Notes under the pieces: model-generated
Database searches by the model: none
The model's input: the letters and a program-made list of their open reading frames with translations, nothing else
What the model was told of the DNA's origin: nothing
Shown: one piece after another, positions 6,306-13,462 of the stretch
Position numbering within the stretch: position 1 is the first letter of the stretch
Layout of the letters: every line of letters starts with the position of its first letter
Assembly: GCA_958405195.1 (NCBI GenBank)
Contig: CATYDM010000053.1
Location: 1 to 14,364 of the forward strand
DNA: 14,364 bases
Direction of reading: 5' to 3'
Source: an uncultured Collinsella sp.
GTDB lineage: Bacteria > Actinomycetota > Coriobacteriia > Coriobacteriales > Coriobacteriaceae
Made by a program: the position numbers and the translations under genes

Positions 6306-7343
6306 ATGGGTAAGTACATCGTTAAACGTGTGCTTCAGTTCATCCCGGTGTTTTTGGGCGTTACGCTGATTTTGTTCGCCCTCCAGAATATCGTGCCGGG
6401 AGATCCGATCAAGCTGATCGGTGGAGACAAGGCTCTGTCCCCCGAGGTGGAGCTTCAGCTTCGCGTCCGCTATCACCTGGTCCAGTCGGACGAGGACGGC
6501 AACGCGATCCTTGACGAGAACGGCGACCCCGTTCAAACGTCGCTCGTGGACCGTTACTTGTATTACATGAACGGCCTGCTTCATGGTGATCTGGGCAATT
6601 CGTATCAGCGCAAGCTGCCGGTTACGGAAATCTTTGCCCAGAAGTATCCGTATACGGTCAAACTTGCCGCGTGCGCCATCGTGCTCGAGGCAATCATGGG
6701 TATCGGTGCGGGTATCATTTCGGCGGTAAAGCGTTATTCCTTCTGGGATATTTTGGTAACGCTCACCACGTCGATCCTCGTTGCCGTCCCGGCCTTCTGG
6801 CTCGGTATGTTGCTGCAACTGTTCTTTGGCGTCATTCTCAAGGACGCCACGGGCGGTGCATTCTCCATGCCGATCTCGGGTGCCGGCGGTGCCAGCTCTC
6901 AGTATCAGGATTGGATGCACTATGTGCTTCCGACCATTACGCTGGCTTCGGTTTCGACCGCTTATGCTGCCCGCATTATGCGCTCGCAGCTGCTTGACGT
7001 CATGAACCAGGATTACATTCGTACGGCAAAAGCCAAGGGTCTCTCCAATCGCGCGATCATCATCAAGCATGCGCTTAAGAATGCACTCATCCCCGTCGTT
7101 ACCTATATTGGTGTCGACTTTGGCGGCATGCTTTCGGGCGCCATCCTGACCGAGACGGTCTTTAACTGGCCCGGTATCGGCTATGAGGTCTATCGCGCCA
7201 TTAGCATGCGTGACTGGCCCATCGTTATGGGCGGCGTTACGCTCATCGTCGTCGTCGTCATGGTGATCAACCTGCTCGTCGACATTAGCTATGCATTCCT
7301 CGACCCGCGCATCCGCCTTGGCGGTCCGTCGGATAAGGCCTAA
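6306..7343 (+). CDS. oppB: Peptide ABC transporter permease OppB
   Basis: A 345-aa inner-membrane permease, one of two that form the peptide channel. The N-terminus KYIVKRVLQFIPVFLGVTLILF is the usual first helix (about 7-28), followed by IVPGDPIKLI. Further membrane segments lie near 117-140, 147-176, 207-222, 262-285 and 309-331. The cytoplasmic EAA loop that docks on the ATPases is at about 237-263 (DYIRTAKAKGLSNRAIIIKH, with Gly245). An AGGGGAG ribosome binding site sits 4 nt before ATG. Compared with typical OppB, the periplasmic region before YMNGLLHGDLG carries an extra acidic stretch (about 60-78), rich in Asp, Asn and Gly. It follows the oppA-oppB hairpin and precedes oppC by 14 nt. 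Confidence 0.93.
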   Translation: MGKYIVKRVLQFIPVFLGVTLILFALQNIVPGDPIKLIGGDKALSPEVELQLRVRYHLVQSDEDGNAILDENGDPVQTSLVDRYLYYMNGLLHGDLGNSYQRKLPVTEIFAQKYPYTVKLAACAIVLEAIMGIGAGIISAVKRYSFWDILVTLTTSILVAVPAFWLGMLLQLFFGVILKDATGGAFSMPISGAGGASSQYQDWMHYVLPTITLASVSTAYAARIMRSQLLDVMNQDYIRTAKAKGLSNRAIIIKHALKNALIPVVTYIGVDFGGMLSGAILTETVFNWPGIGYEVYRAISMRDWPIVMGGVTLIVVVVMVINLLVDISYAFLDPRIRLGGPSDKA

Positions 7344-7357
7344 GGGAGGTACGTCTC

Positions 7358-8293
7358 ATGCAGGAAACTGATTCTCAGTCTCAGGAGCAGGCTACCGCCA
7401 CCAAGGCCGCATCTGCTCCCGCCAAGTCCCGCACGCTGTGGGGCGACGCTTTTAAGCGTCTTCGTAAGAACAAGCTCGCCGTTATCGGTGTCTGCTGGAT
7501 CATCATCGTCGTTGTGGTTGCCCTGACCGCAGATCTGTGGGCTAAGCCCTGGCTCGGTTCGCCGACGGCTTCCGACTCGACCACCATGGCCCAGACGTCG
7601 CTGATGGCTCCGTGTGCAGAGCACCCGTTTGGCACCGACGCCCTTGGTCGTGACATTCTCGTTCGCGTTATCTACGGTGCACGTGTTTCGCTTTCCGTCG
7701 GTATTATGGCCACTGCGATCTCCACGGTGATTGGTCTGGTCATGGGTGCTCTGGCCGGTTTCTACGGCGGCATCTGGGATACGATTATCATGCGCTGTGC
7801 GGATATTTTCCTGGCGTTCCCGTACGTGCTTTTCGTTGTCGCCATGATCGCCGTTATCGGCCGTGGTCTTCAGAACGTCTTTTTCGCCATCGGCATTCTC
7901 GGCTGGCCTTCGATTGCGCGCGTCTTCCGCTCTGCAATCTTGACGGTCAAGGAAAACGATTATGTTGACGCTGCGCGCGCGATGGGTGCATCTGATGCTC
8001 GTATCGTCGTGCGTCACATCTTCCCGAACTCCGTCGCCTCCATCGTGGTCTACGCGACCATGAACATTGGTGGCGCCATCCTGACCGAGTCAGCTCTGTC
8101 CTTCCTCGGCATGGGCGTTATTCCGCCTACGCCTTCGTGGGGCTCCATGATTCAAGACGGTCAGCAGTATCTTCTGACTGCTCCCTGGATGATGATCATG
8201 CCCGGTCTGGCAATTCTCTCGACGGTGCTCGCCTTCACCCTGCTGGGTGACGGTCTGCGCGACGCCCTCGACGTCAAGATGAAGGACGCATAA
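7358..8293 (+). CDS. oppC: Peptide ABC transporter permease OppC
   Basis: A 311-aa inner-membrane permease that pairs with OppB. A polar, Ala/Gln/Ser-rich cytoplasmic N-terminus (1-27) leads into LWGDAFKRLRKNKLAVIG, then a first membrane helix (about 40-58). The HPFGTDALGRDILVRVIYGARVS block (89-111) is a hallmark of OppC/DppC. The EAA docking loop is at 201-224 (DYVDAARAMGASDARIVVRH then IFPN, with Gly210), and the protein ends with the family's GDGLRDALD segment. GGGAGG lies 8 nt before the start. The stop is 2 nt before the oppD start, indicating tight co-transcription. Length is normal for the family. Confidence 0.94.
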   Translation: MQETDSQSQEQATATKAASAPAKSRTLWGDAFKRLRKNKLAVIGVCWIIIVVVVALTADLWAKPWLGSPTASDSTTMAQTSLMAPCAEHPFGTDALGRDILVRVIYGARVSLSVGIMATAISTVIGLVMGALAGFYGGIWDTIIMRCADIFLAFPYVLFVVAMIAVIGRGLQNVFFAIGILGWPSIARVFRSAILTVKENDYVDAARAMGASDARIVVRHIFPNSVASIVVYATMNIGGAILTESALSFLGMGVIPPTPSWGSMIQDGQQYLLTAPWMMIMPGLAILSTVLAFTLLGDGLRDALDVKMKDA

Positions 8294-8295
8294 GG

Positions 8296-9387
8296 ATGAA
8301 GAAGAACAAGAACTATGTGGACCTGAAGGACCAGCCGGTTCCCGAGGGCCAGCATCTGCTCGAGGTCGATGACCTTAAGATGTATTTCCACACCGAGGAT
8401 GGCGTTGTTCGCGCTGTCGACGGTGTCTCCTACACGCTCGATCGCGGCGAGACCCTGGGCGTCGTCGGTGAGTCCGGCTCCGGTAAGTCCGTGACCGCCA
8501 TGACCATCATGGGTCTTATCTCGATGCCTCCGGGAAAGATCGAGGGCGGCGACGTTCGCTATCGCGGTCGTTCTATCCTCGAGATGACCGAGGAAGAGAT
8601 GCAGCACATTCGCGGTAACGACATCGCGATGATCTTCCAGGATCCTATGACCTCCTTGAACCCGGTCTATAAGATCGGCAAGCAGGTGGGCGAGGGTCTT
8701 CGTCTGCACCGCGGCTACTCCAAGCAGGAGGCGCTCAAGCGTGCCACCGAGCTTTTGGACCTCGTTGGTATTCCCGAGCCCGAGAAGCGCGTCAATGAGT
8801 ATCCGCACCAGTTCTCTGGCGGTATGCGTCAGCGCGTCATGATTGCCATGGCTCTTGCCTGCGATCCCGATATTTTGATTGCCGACGAGCCCACGACTGC
8901 CCTGGACGTTACCATTCAGGCTCAGATTATTGAGCTTATGCAGGAAATGCAGGAGAAGAACGGCAACGCCATCATCATGATCACCCATGACCTGGGCGTT
9001 GTCGCTGATATGGCCGACAAGATCATGGTTATGTACGCCGGCCGTCCCGTCGAGTTCGGTACTGCTGAGGAAATCTTCTACGAGAGCCGCCACCCCTACA
9101 CCTGGGGCCTTATCCGCTCCATCCCGGAGCAGGCCATCGATGAGAAGAAGCCGCTTACGCCGATTCATGGCAACCCGCCTTCGCTCATGAACCTGCCCGA
9201 GGGCTGCGTGTTCTCTCCTCGCTGCCCCTATGCGACGGATAAGTGCCGCAAGCAGCGCCCCGAGCGTTTTGTTACCGAGTCTGGTCACTATTCTGCGTGC
9301 CACTACGCTGGCGACCCCGAGTTCCTCAAGAACGCTCCTGTGACGTCCCGTACGCGTAAGGATTCCAAGAAGGGAGGCGAGGCGTAA
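8296..9387 (+). CDS. oppD: Peptide ABC transporter ATP-binding protein OppD
   Basis: A 363-aa cytoplasmic ATPase that powers peptide import with OppF. Visible motifs are Walker A GESGSGKS at 58-65, the Q-loop Gln115 in IFQDPMTSLNP, signature FSGGM at 173-177, Walker B ILIADEP at 193-199 with catalytic Glu198, the D-loop ALD, and the switch His231 in ITHDLG. The oligopeptide_HPY C-terminal domain (about 265-340) has HPYTWGL and four cysteines (304, 310, 317, 335), which fits the C-terminal iron-sulfur cluster site known in OppD/OppF-type proteins. The AAGGA upstream (8282-8286) serves as a modest ribosome binding site inside oppC. The TAA overlaps the oppF ATG by one base. Confidence 0.95.
   Translation: MKKNKNYVDLKDQPVPEGQHLLEVDDLKMYFHTEDGVVRAVDGVSYTLDRGETLGVVGESGSGKSVTAMTIMGLISMPPGKIEGGDVRYRGRSILEMTEEEMQHIRGNDIAMIFQDPMTSLNPVYKIGKQVGEGLRLHRGYSKQEALKRATELLDLVGIPEPEKRVNEYPHQFSGGMRQRVMIAMALACDPDILIADEPTTALDVTIQAQIIELMQEMQEKNGNAIIMITHDLGVVADMADKIMVMYAGRPVEFGTAEEIFYESRHPYTWGLIRSIPEQAIDEKKPLTPIHGNPPSLMNLPEGCVFSPRCPYATDKCRKQRPERFVTESGHYSACHYAGDPEFLKNAPVTSRTRKDSKKGGEA
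9371..9377 (+). promoter_or_regulatory. Ribosome binding site of oppF inside oppD
   Basis: AGGGAGG lies 9 nt before the oppF ATG at 9387, within the last codons of oppD. It confirms the TAATG overlapping junction as the true oppF start. Confidence 0.7.
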
Positions 9388-10415
9388 TGGCAGATACCAA
9401 CGAGCGTACTCCGCTGCTGAAGGTCGAGCACCTCTCTAAGGAGTTCCCCGCTGAGTCCGGCATGTTCGCCAAGCGCTTCTCCAAGCGTGTCGTCTCTGCT
9501 GTAAATGACATCTCTTTTGAGATTTATCCTGGCGAGACCTTCGGTCTGGTTGGCGAGTCTGGTTGCGGTAAGTCCACCACGGGCCGTACTATCATGCGCC
9601 TGACCAAGCCGACCGCCGGTAAGGTGTTCTTCCAGGGCAAAGACGTTGCCGAGATGAGCAAGCATGAGATCAAGGACATGCGTCGCGAGATGCAGTTTAT
9701 CTTCCAAGATCCTTATGCTTCGCTCAACCCTCGTATGACCATCGGTGAGATCGTCTCCGAGCCCATGACCATTCACGGCGTGGGCACCAAGGAGGAGCGC
9801 ATTGAGCGCGTCCGCGAGCTTCTCGACGTTGTCGGACTGAACCCCGAGCACATCAACCGTTATCCTCATGAGTTCTCCGGCGGTCAGCGTCAGCGTGTCG
9901 GCATCGCCCGCGCGTTCGCTTTGAAGCCCAAGCTGATCATCTGCGACGAGCCGGTTTCCGCTTTGGATGTGTCCATTCAGGCCCAGGTTCTGAACCTGCT
10001 CAAGGAACTCCAGGACAAGTTCGGTACCGCGTATCTGTTTATCGCTCATGACCTGTCCGTCGTGCAGCACATTTCCGATCGCGTTGCCGTTATGTATCTG
10101 GGCAAGATGGTCGAGGTTTCGGACTGGAAGACGCTTTACAGCGAGCCTCACCATCCGTACACGCAGTCGCTGCTGTCTGCTGTGCCGGTGCCCGATCCTG
10201 ATATCCAGAAGACGCGCAAGCGCATCATCCTCGCTGGCGATCCGCCGTCGCCGCTGGATCCGCCGACCGGCTGCCGTTTCCACACGCGCTGCCCGATCGC
10301 GCAGAGTATCTGCTCTGAGAAGCTTCCCGAGTTTAAGGAAGTCGCACCGGGTCACTGCTGCGCCTGCCACTTCGCGGAGCCGTTCCCGATCAAGGAATCG
10401 CACATCGACCTGTAG
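9387..10415 (+). CDS. oppF: Peptide ABC transporter ATP-binding protein OppF
   Basis: A 342-aa cytoplasmic ATPase, the second motor subunit of the importer. Motifs are Walker A GESGCGKS at 56-63, Q-loop Gln107 in IFQDPYASLNP, signature FSGGQ at 163-167, Walker B LIICDEP at 183-189 with Glu188, SALD, and switch His221 in IAHDLS. The C-terminal domain has HPYTQSLL and a cysteine set (296, 302, 309, then 324, 325 and 327) like that of OppD. The DPPSPLDPPTGCRFHTRCP segment is typical of OppF rather than OppD, and it is last in the standard A-B-C-D-F order. The gene ends 16 nt before a large inverted repeat that contains a terminator-like hairpin. Confidence 0.95.
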   Translation: MADTNERTPLLKVEHLSKEFPAESGMFAKRFSKRVVSAVNDISFEIYPGETFGLVGESGCGKSTTGRTIMRLTKPTAGKVFFQGKDVAEMSKHEIKDMRREMQFIFQDPYASLNPRMTIGEIVSEPMTIHGVGTKEERIERVRELLDVVGLNPEHINRYPHEFSGGQRQRVGIARAFALKPKLIICDEPVSALDVSIQAQVLNLLKELQDKFGTAYLFIAHDLSVVQHISDRVAVMYLGKMVEVSDWKTLYSEPHHPYTQSLLSAVPVPDPDIQKTRKRIILAGDPPSPLDPPTGCRFHTRCPIAQSICSEKLPEFKEVAPGHCCACHFAEPFPIKESHIDL

Positions 10416-10431
10416 TCGGTTGTTCTCGTCC

Positions 10432-10558
10432 GGGCCCGCCCTGAAGTTACTTTTCAGAACGTCCTCGGACATGCAAGAAACCCCCGCTGCGCACTTCGTG
10501 CGGCGGGGGTTTCTTGCGTCCTGCGGAGTGTTCTGAAAAGTAACTTCAGGGCGGGCCC
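10432..10558. repeat. 127-nt inverted repeat with perfect 29-bp outer arms
   Basis: The outer arms, 10432-10460 and 10530-10558, are exact reverse complements over 29 bp, running from GGGCCCGCCC to TTTTCAGAAC in the left arm. Inside is a second perfect 15-bp arm pair (10473-10487 with 10503-10517) whose loop adds 5 more pairs. Between outer and inner arms the two 12-nt spacers (10461-10472 and 10518-10529) are not complementary to each other, but each contains a mini-inverted repeat (GTCC/GGAC and TCC/GGA), so a cruciform-like four-way structure can be drawn. The size and perfection exceed what an ordinary terminator needs, so a dispersed palindromic repeat or miniature mobile element is suspected. 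No transposase or clear target-site duplication is visible. Confidence 0.75.
10473..10517. terminator. Symmetric (bidirectional) terminator-like hairpin after oppF
   Basis: The inner arms read GCAAGAAACCCCCGC and its exact complement, ending in TTTCTT on either strand, with the loop folding further (10490-10494 with 10498-10502, triloop TTC). On the plus strand it would end the opp transcript 58 nt after the oppF stop. Confidence 0.75.
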
Positions 10559-10623
10559 TGCGGTAACTCGGCAGGGGGAGTGCGATTCCTCGATCGCTCA
10601 CTTAATCTAATAGGAAAGTTAGT

Positions 10624-10649
10624 GAGGCCTGAGCTTTAGCTCCGGCCTC
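10624..10649. repeat. Hairpin with 6-bp outer and 5-bp inner stems
   Basis: GAGGCC and GGCCTC (10624-10629 with 10644-10649) enclose GAGCT and AGCTC (10631-10635 with 10638-10642), separated by one T-C mismatch. No T-run follows on the plus strand. Confidence 0.55.
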
Positions 10650-10659
10650 CCCATATAAG

Positions 10660-10678
10660 GGCTCGGCAAAGCCGAGCC
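10660..10678. repeat. Perfect 8-bp hairpin with AAA triloop
   Basis: GGCTCGGC (10660-10667) and GCCGAGCC (10671-10678) pair fully. There is no following T-run, so terminator function is unlikely. Confidence 0.55.
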
Positions 10679-10768
10679 ACTAAATTTGAATCAGCCCCAG
10701 AACATGTTTGAGAACGGCGCATGGAGTACGTGGATGCAGGCCCCGAATCGGTGTTGCCTCCCGGCGCA

Positions 10769-10784
10769 TTTACAAATTTGTAAA
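10769..10784 (+). promoter_or_regulatory. 16-bp perfect palindrome upstream of the tRNA-Leu promoter (copy B)
   Basis: TTTACAAATTTGTAAA is a perfect palindrome centred about 62 nt before the expected tRNA-Leu transcription start. It is AT-rich and could be an UP-type element or a regulator site. It nearly matches the sequence at 4233-4248 upstream of opp. Confidence 0.4.
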
Positions 10785-10785
10785 C

Positions 10786-10832
10786 TTTTTTGAAAAAAGT
10801 GCTTGCACAGTTCTCGAATCATAGGTTATTAT
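10786..10832 (+). promoter_or_regulatory. Promoter of tRNA-Leu with conserved upstream block
   Basis: TTGCAC (10803-10808) and TATTAT (10827-10832, 5 of 6 to consensus) are 18 nt apart. Directly upstream is T6-G-A6 (10786-10798), probably a curved or UP-like element. The block 10786-10806 recurs with one change at 14257-14277 before tRNA-Gly. Confidence 0.75.
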
Positions 10833-10889
10833 CTTCCTCGTTGAACGCGCGGGTCCAACAAAACGAACCGTGAATCAACAACATAGCAT

Positions 10890-10979
10890 GTCGGAGTGGC
10901 GGAATTGGCAGACGCGCTAGCTTGAGGTGCTAGTGACCGCTTTTTGGTCATGCGGGTTCAAGTCCCGCCTCCGACACCA
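10890..10979 (+). tRNA. tRNA-Leu (anticodon GAG)
   Basis: The acceptor stem is GTCGGAG with CTCCGAC (7 bp), followed by discriminator A and an encoded CCA (10977-10979). The anticodon stem is CTAGC with GCTAG, and the loop TTGAGGT puts GAG at 10924-10926, reading CUC and CUU codons. A long variable arm (TGACC paired with GGTCA around a T-rich loop) marks it as a class II tRNA, as expected for Leu. The T-arm shows GCGGG, TTCAAGT and CCCGC. It has its own promoter and a terminator 11 nt downstream. Confidence 0.97.
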
Positions 10980-10990
10980 TCGCATTTGAG

Positions 10991-11012
10991 AAGCCTCTTC
11001 GGAGGCTTTTTT
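10991..11012 (+). terminator. Intrinsic terminator after tRNA-Leu
   Basis: A 7-bp stem (10991-10997 with 11002-11008) is closed by a stable C(TTCG)G tetraloop and ends in a run of six T that starts within the stem. It lies only 26 nt before the phosphatase start codon. Confidence 0.92.
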
Positions 11013-11038
11013 GTTACCGATAGACGGTGGGGTCCACG

Positions 11039-13384
11039 ATGGAAACGCTTGAACGCAACGAGTGGGCAGACGTTGCCCAACTAGTCGAGATCACGAGCGA
11101 TGCTGTCATCATCTGCGAGCTCGACGGAACCATTCTGCATGTGAATAATCGCTTACTTGGTTTGCTGTGCGAGGAACGCGCCGACGTCATCGGTGGAGAT
11201 GTTAAAGACGTCCTGTACTCGTCCGCTTTTGAACGTGCGACGGAACATCGTCTGCCATTTGAAACTGATGGCTCCGAGAACGAACTGATGCTCAAGCTGA
11301 GTGACGGCTCCTTTATCCCCGTCTTGGTTCGTGCGGGCTCCGTAACGCCTCCACGCATCTTTGGGCGCCGCGCGCCACGTGTCCTGGTGGCGCTCCATAG
11401 CATCGAAGAACAGTATTCGCACGACCGCCAGCTCAAGCGTGCGCTTTCGGAGCTTAGAGTGGCGAACAAGCGCCTCTCTGGCACGCTCTCGGTCATTATG
11501 AGCACTGTGGGCTCCGATGAGTTACCCAGCCTACTTGATACCGTTATGAACCAGCTTGTAGGAACGCTCGATGCTTCGGGTGCCGCTATCTATTTTTCTG
11601 AGAGCGGCGGTTTTAAACTTCGCGGTGTTTCCAAGGAGCTGTACGACAGCTACCTGCCTGAGTTTTTGCCGTATGGTGCTGGCATTCCGACGTATGTTCT
11701 TCGTGAGTCGCGTGCCTGTCGCTTGTCGATTCAACAGGACCTTGAGGGTGATAAGGCCGCCTCCGGTATGTTTATGGACTTGGACAATCGTTCTAAGCAC
11801 CTGTTGCGCATGCAGGATATGCCTCCGTACCGCAGCGAGATCTGTCTTCCCGTTTTTTACGGTACGCAGATTCTTGGCGTGCTGGAAGTTGGTTGGAAAC
11901 GCCCTCAGGCACCGCTCGCCTATGACGTTAATGTGCTCGAGGTCATTTGCGATTACCTGTCTATCCAGCTGGTCGGCATGGCATCGAGCCTTCGCTCCCG
12001 TCGCACGGCCGAGCTTGGCCGCTCGCTCAATGTCTTGCGTGATGAGTTGTTTACCTTTCTAGACGATTCCGCCGCGGCTACCCAGGCGGTATCGTCCGAG
12101 ATCTGCAATATGCTTAACTGCCATTTTTGCCCTGTTGAGTATGACGCCAGTCTGGATTCCTACGTCATAGATTTTGAAGGCGGCAGTCGCGTTGCTTTGC
12201 CGGACGATCCCGAGAAGCTTTTCTATTCCACGACGGCGCCAGCGGCACGTCTGGGGGCTGGCCCTGATGGCTTTGAGGCATCTGTTTTGGGCGGTACGAG
12301 TGCCGAGGACCTTAAGCACGTCCGTATAACACGCGTTGACGAATCGATGCCTATGGGAGGCTGGCTTAGGGCGCATGGTCTGCCTTGTCAAGGTCTCTAC
12401 GTCGACTCCGGCATCGAGGCGGGGCGCCCGCGCTCTGAGGGTGATGGCAAGCACAGTAACGACGCGATTGTTCCTGCTTCTGTTGCGAAGAGCCCGACGA
12501 CGCGCGCGCTGCTGCTTCGTGATGGTAGCCAAGAGCCGATTGATGATCTTGAATATGACTACTTGGTGCACTTGGCGCATGACTTTGAACTGATCTACGA
12601 AGGCGAATCTCAAAAGCGCGAGGAGCGCCATATCGCTCAGACCCTTCAGATCGGCATGAGAAATTCCCTGGGGGATGTTCCGGGTATCGCAACCGATTCG
12701 GTGTACCTGTCGGCCACGAACTCGGCGTTGGTCGGCGGCGATTTCTATACGCTCATCCGTCTTCCCGACGACTGCGCCGTCATGATTTTGGGCGATGTGT
12801 CTGGCAAAGGCATTGAGGCTGCATCGATGTCCGCGCTCGTCAAGACGGCCCTGACGGCATATGCCTGGGAGGGCGCTGGACCGGCCCGCATGGCACGCTC
12901 CCTTAACAGCATGCTCATGGGCTTCTCGAGGGTCGAGACGTTCGTGACGGCCTTTATCGCCAAGATTGACCTTAAAGCCGGACGCGCAACGTATTGTTCG
13001 GCGGGCCATCCTCCGACCATGGTCATCAGGCCAGAGTCGATGCCGCTGGGTGGCGGCGAGCCCCGTGGGGGAGAGGTCGAGCTGCTTGGATGCCAATCGG
13101 GCGTAATCGGTGCCTTTGAGAGCATGGTGTACGAGACGGGAGTGTTTACGTTCGCTCCTGGCGACATGCTCTTCATGTATACGGATGGAACGATTGAGGC
13201 CCGCGACCGCACCGGAGCGTTCTTTGGCGAGCAGCGCCTTCGTGACCTTCTGCTCTCTGTCTCGGGTGAGGGCGTATCGGGAATCTGCGGCAAGGTCTTG
13301 GGCGAGCTTGACCGATTTACCGAATCGGCGCTGGACGATGACATTGCATTGGTGTCCCTTGAGTTTTTACGGGGTCGTTCATAG
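11039..13384 (+). CDS. PAS-GAF-GAF-like-PP2C (SpoIIE/RsbU-type) serine phosphatase
   Basis: A 781-aa probably cytosolic sensor phosphatase; no membrane segment is seen. In order: a PAS domain (about 11-122, with the ITSDAVIICELDGTILHVN start), a helical linker (122-156), a GAF domain (158-316), a second, divergent GAF-like domain (about 330-520) with cysteines 356, 361 and 364, a short helix, and a PP2C/SpoIIE catalytic domain (532-778). Metal-binding aspartates are all present: Asp568 in VGGDFY, Asp586 in LGDVSGKG, Asp716 in MYTDG and Asp766-768 in DDDIAL; CSAGHPP is also kept. By family, it should dephosphorylate a STAS-domain protein. The obvious partner is the STAS-HATPase fusion 78 nt downstream. 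The ATG at 11039 is preferred over GTG 11027 because a GGTGG site (11026-11030) lies 8 nt upstream. Upstream space for a promoter is almost absent. Confidence 0.9.
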   Translation: METLERNEWADVAQLVEITSDAVIICELDGTILHVNNRLLGLLCEERADVIGGDVKDVLYSSAFERATEHRLPFETDGSENELMLKLSDGSFIPVLVRAGSVTPPRIFGRRAPRVLVALHSIEEQYSHDRQLKRALSELRVANKRLSGTLSVIMSTVGSDELPSLLDTVMNQLVGTLDASGAAIYFSESGGFKLRGVSKELYDSYLPEFLPYGAGIPTYVLRESRACRLSIQQDLEGDKAASGMFMDLDNRSKHLLRMQDMPPYRSEICLPVFYGTQILGVLEVGWKRPQAPLAYDVNVLEVICDYLSIQLVGMASSLRSRRTAELGRSLNVLRDELFTFLDDSAAATQAVSSEICNMLNCHFCPVEYDASLDSYVIDFEGGSRVALPDDPEKLFYSTTAPAARLGAGPDGFEASVLGGTSAEDLKHVRITRVDESMPMGGWLRAHGLPCQGLYVDSGIEAGRPRSEGDGKHSNDAIVPASVAKSPTTRALLLRDGSQEPIDDLEYDYLVHLAHDFELIYEGESQKREERHIAQTLQIGMRNSLGDVPGIATDSVYLSATNSALVGGDFYTLIRLPDDCAVMILGDVSGKGIEAASMSALVKTALTAYAWEGAGPARMARSLNSMLMGFSRVETFVTAFIAKIDLKAGRATYCSAGHPPTMVIRPESMPLGGGEPRGGEVELLGCQSGVIGAFESMVYETGVFTFAPGDMLFMYTDGTIEARDRTGAFFGEQRLRDLLLSVSGEGVSGICGKVLGELDRFTESALDDDIALVSLEFLRGRS

Positions 13385-13462
13385 ACGACGCTGAGCGGGC
13401 TGAATCCGCACGGTTGGGGAAACGAATGCATCGAGTGGGCTTTTTTGGGGAACCATGGTCGT

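Larger units (their letters stand above)
10559..10768. other. Hairpin-rich intergenic stretch without a gene
   Basis: No credible coding region lies between the inverted repeat and the tRNA-Leu promoter. The stretch has several more hairpins: GCGAT/ATCGC (10582-10597), a longer one at 10624-10649 and a perfect 8-bp stem with AAA loop at 10660-10678. About 90 nt after that (10679-10768) show nothing recognisable. A small structured RNA or decayed repeat is possible but not shown. Confidence 0.4.

Noticed and set aside
10704..10793. 29-codon open frame between oppF and tRNA-Leu
   Set aside because: No ribosome binding site precedes it and its end overlaps the palindrome and tRNA promoter block; its composition is not persuasive as a peptide.
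11027..11038. GTG start for the phosphatase adding four residues
   Set aside because: It has no ribosome binding site upstream, while ATG 11039 has GGTGG 8 nt before it. It is not fully excluded.
13385..13462. Possible terminator between the phosphatase and the STAS-kinase gene, because of a T6 run at 13441-13446
   Set aside because: No stable stem directly precedes the T-run; only weak inverted matches (GCGG/CCGC, CGA/TCG) are present further up, so co-transcription is more likely.
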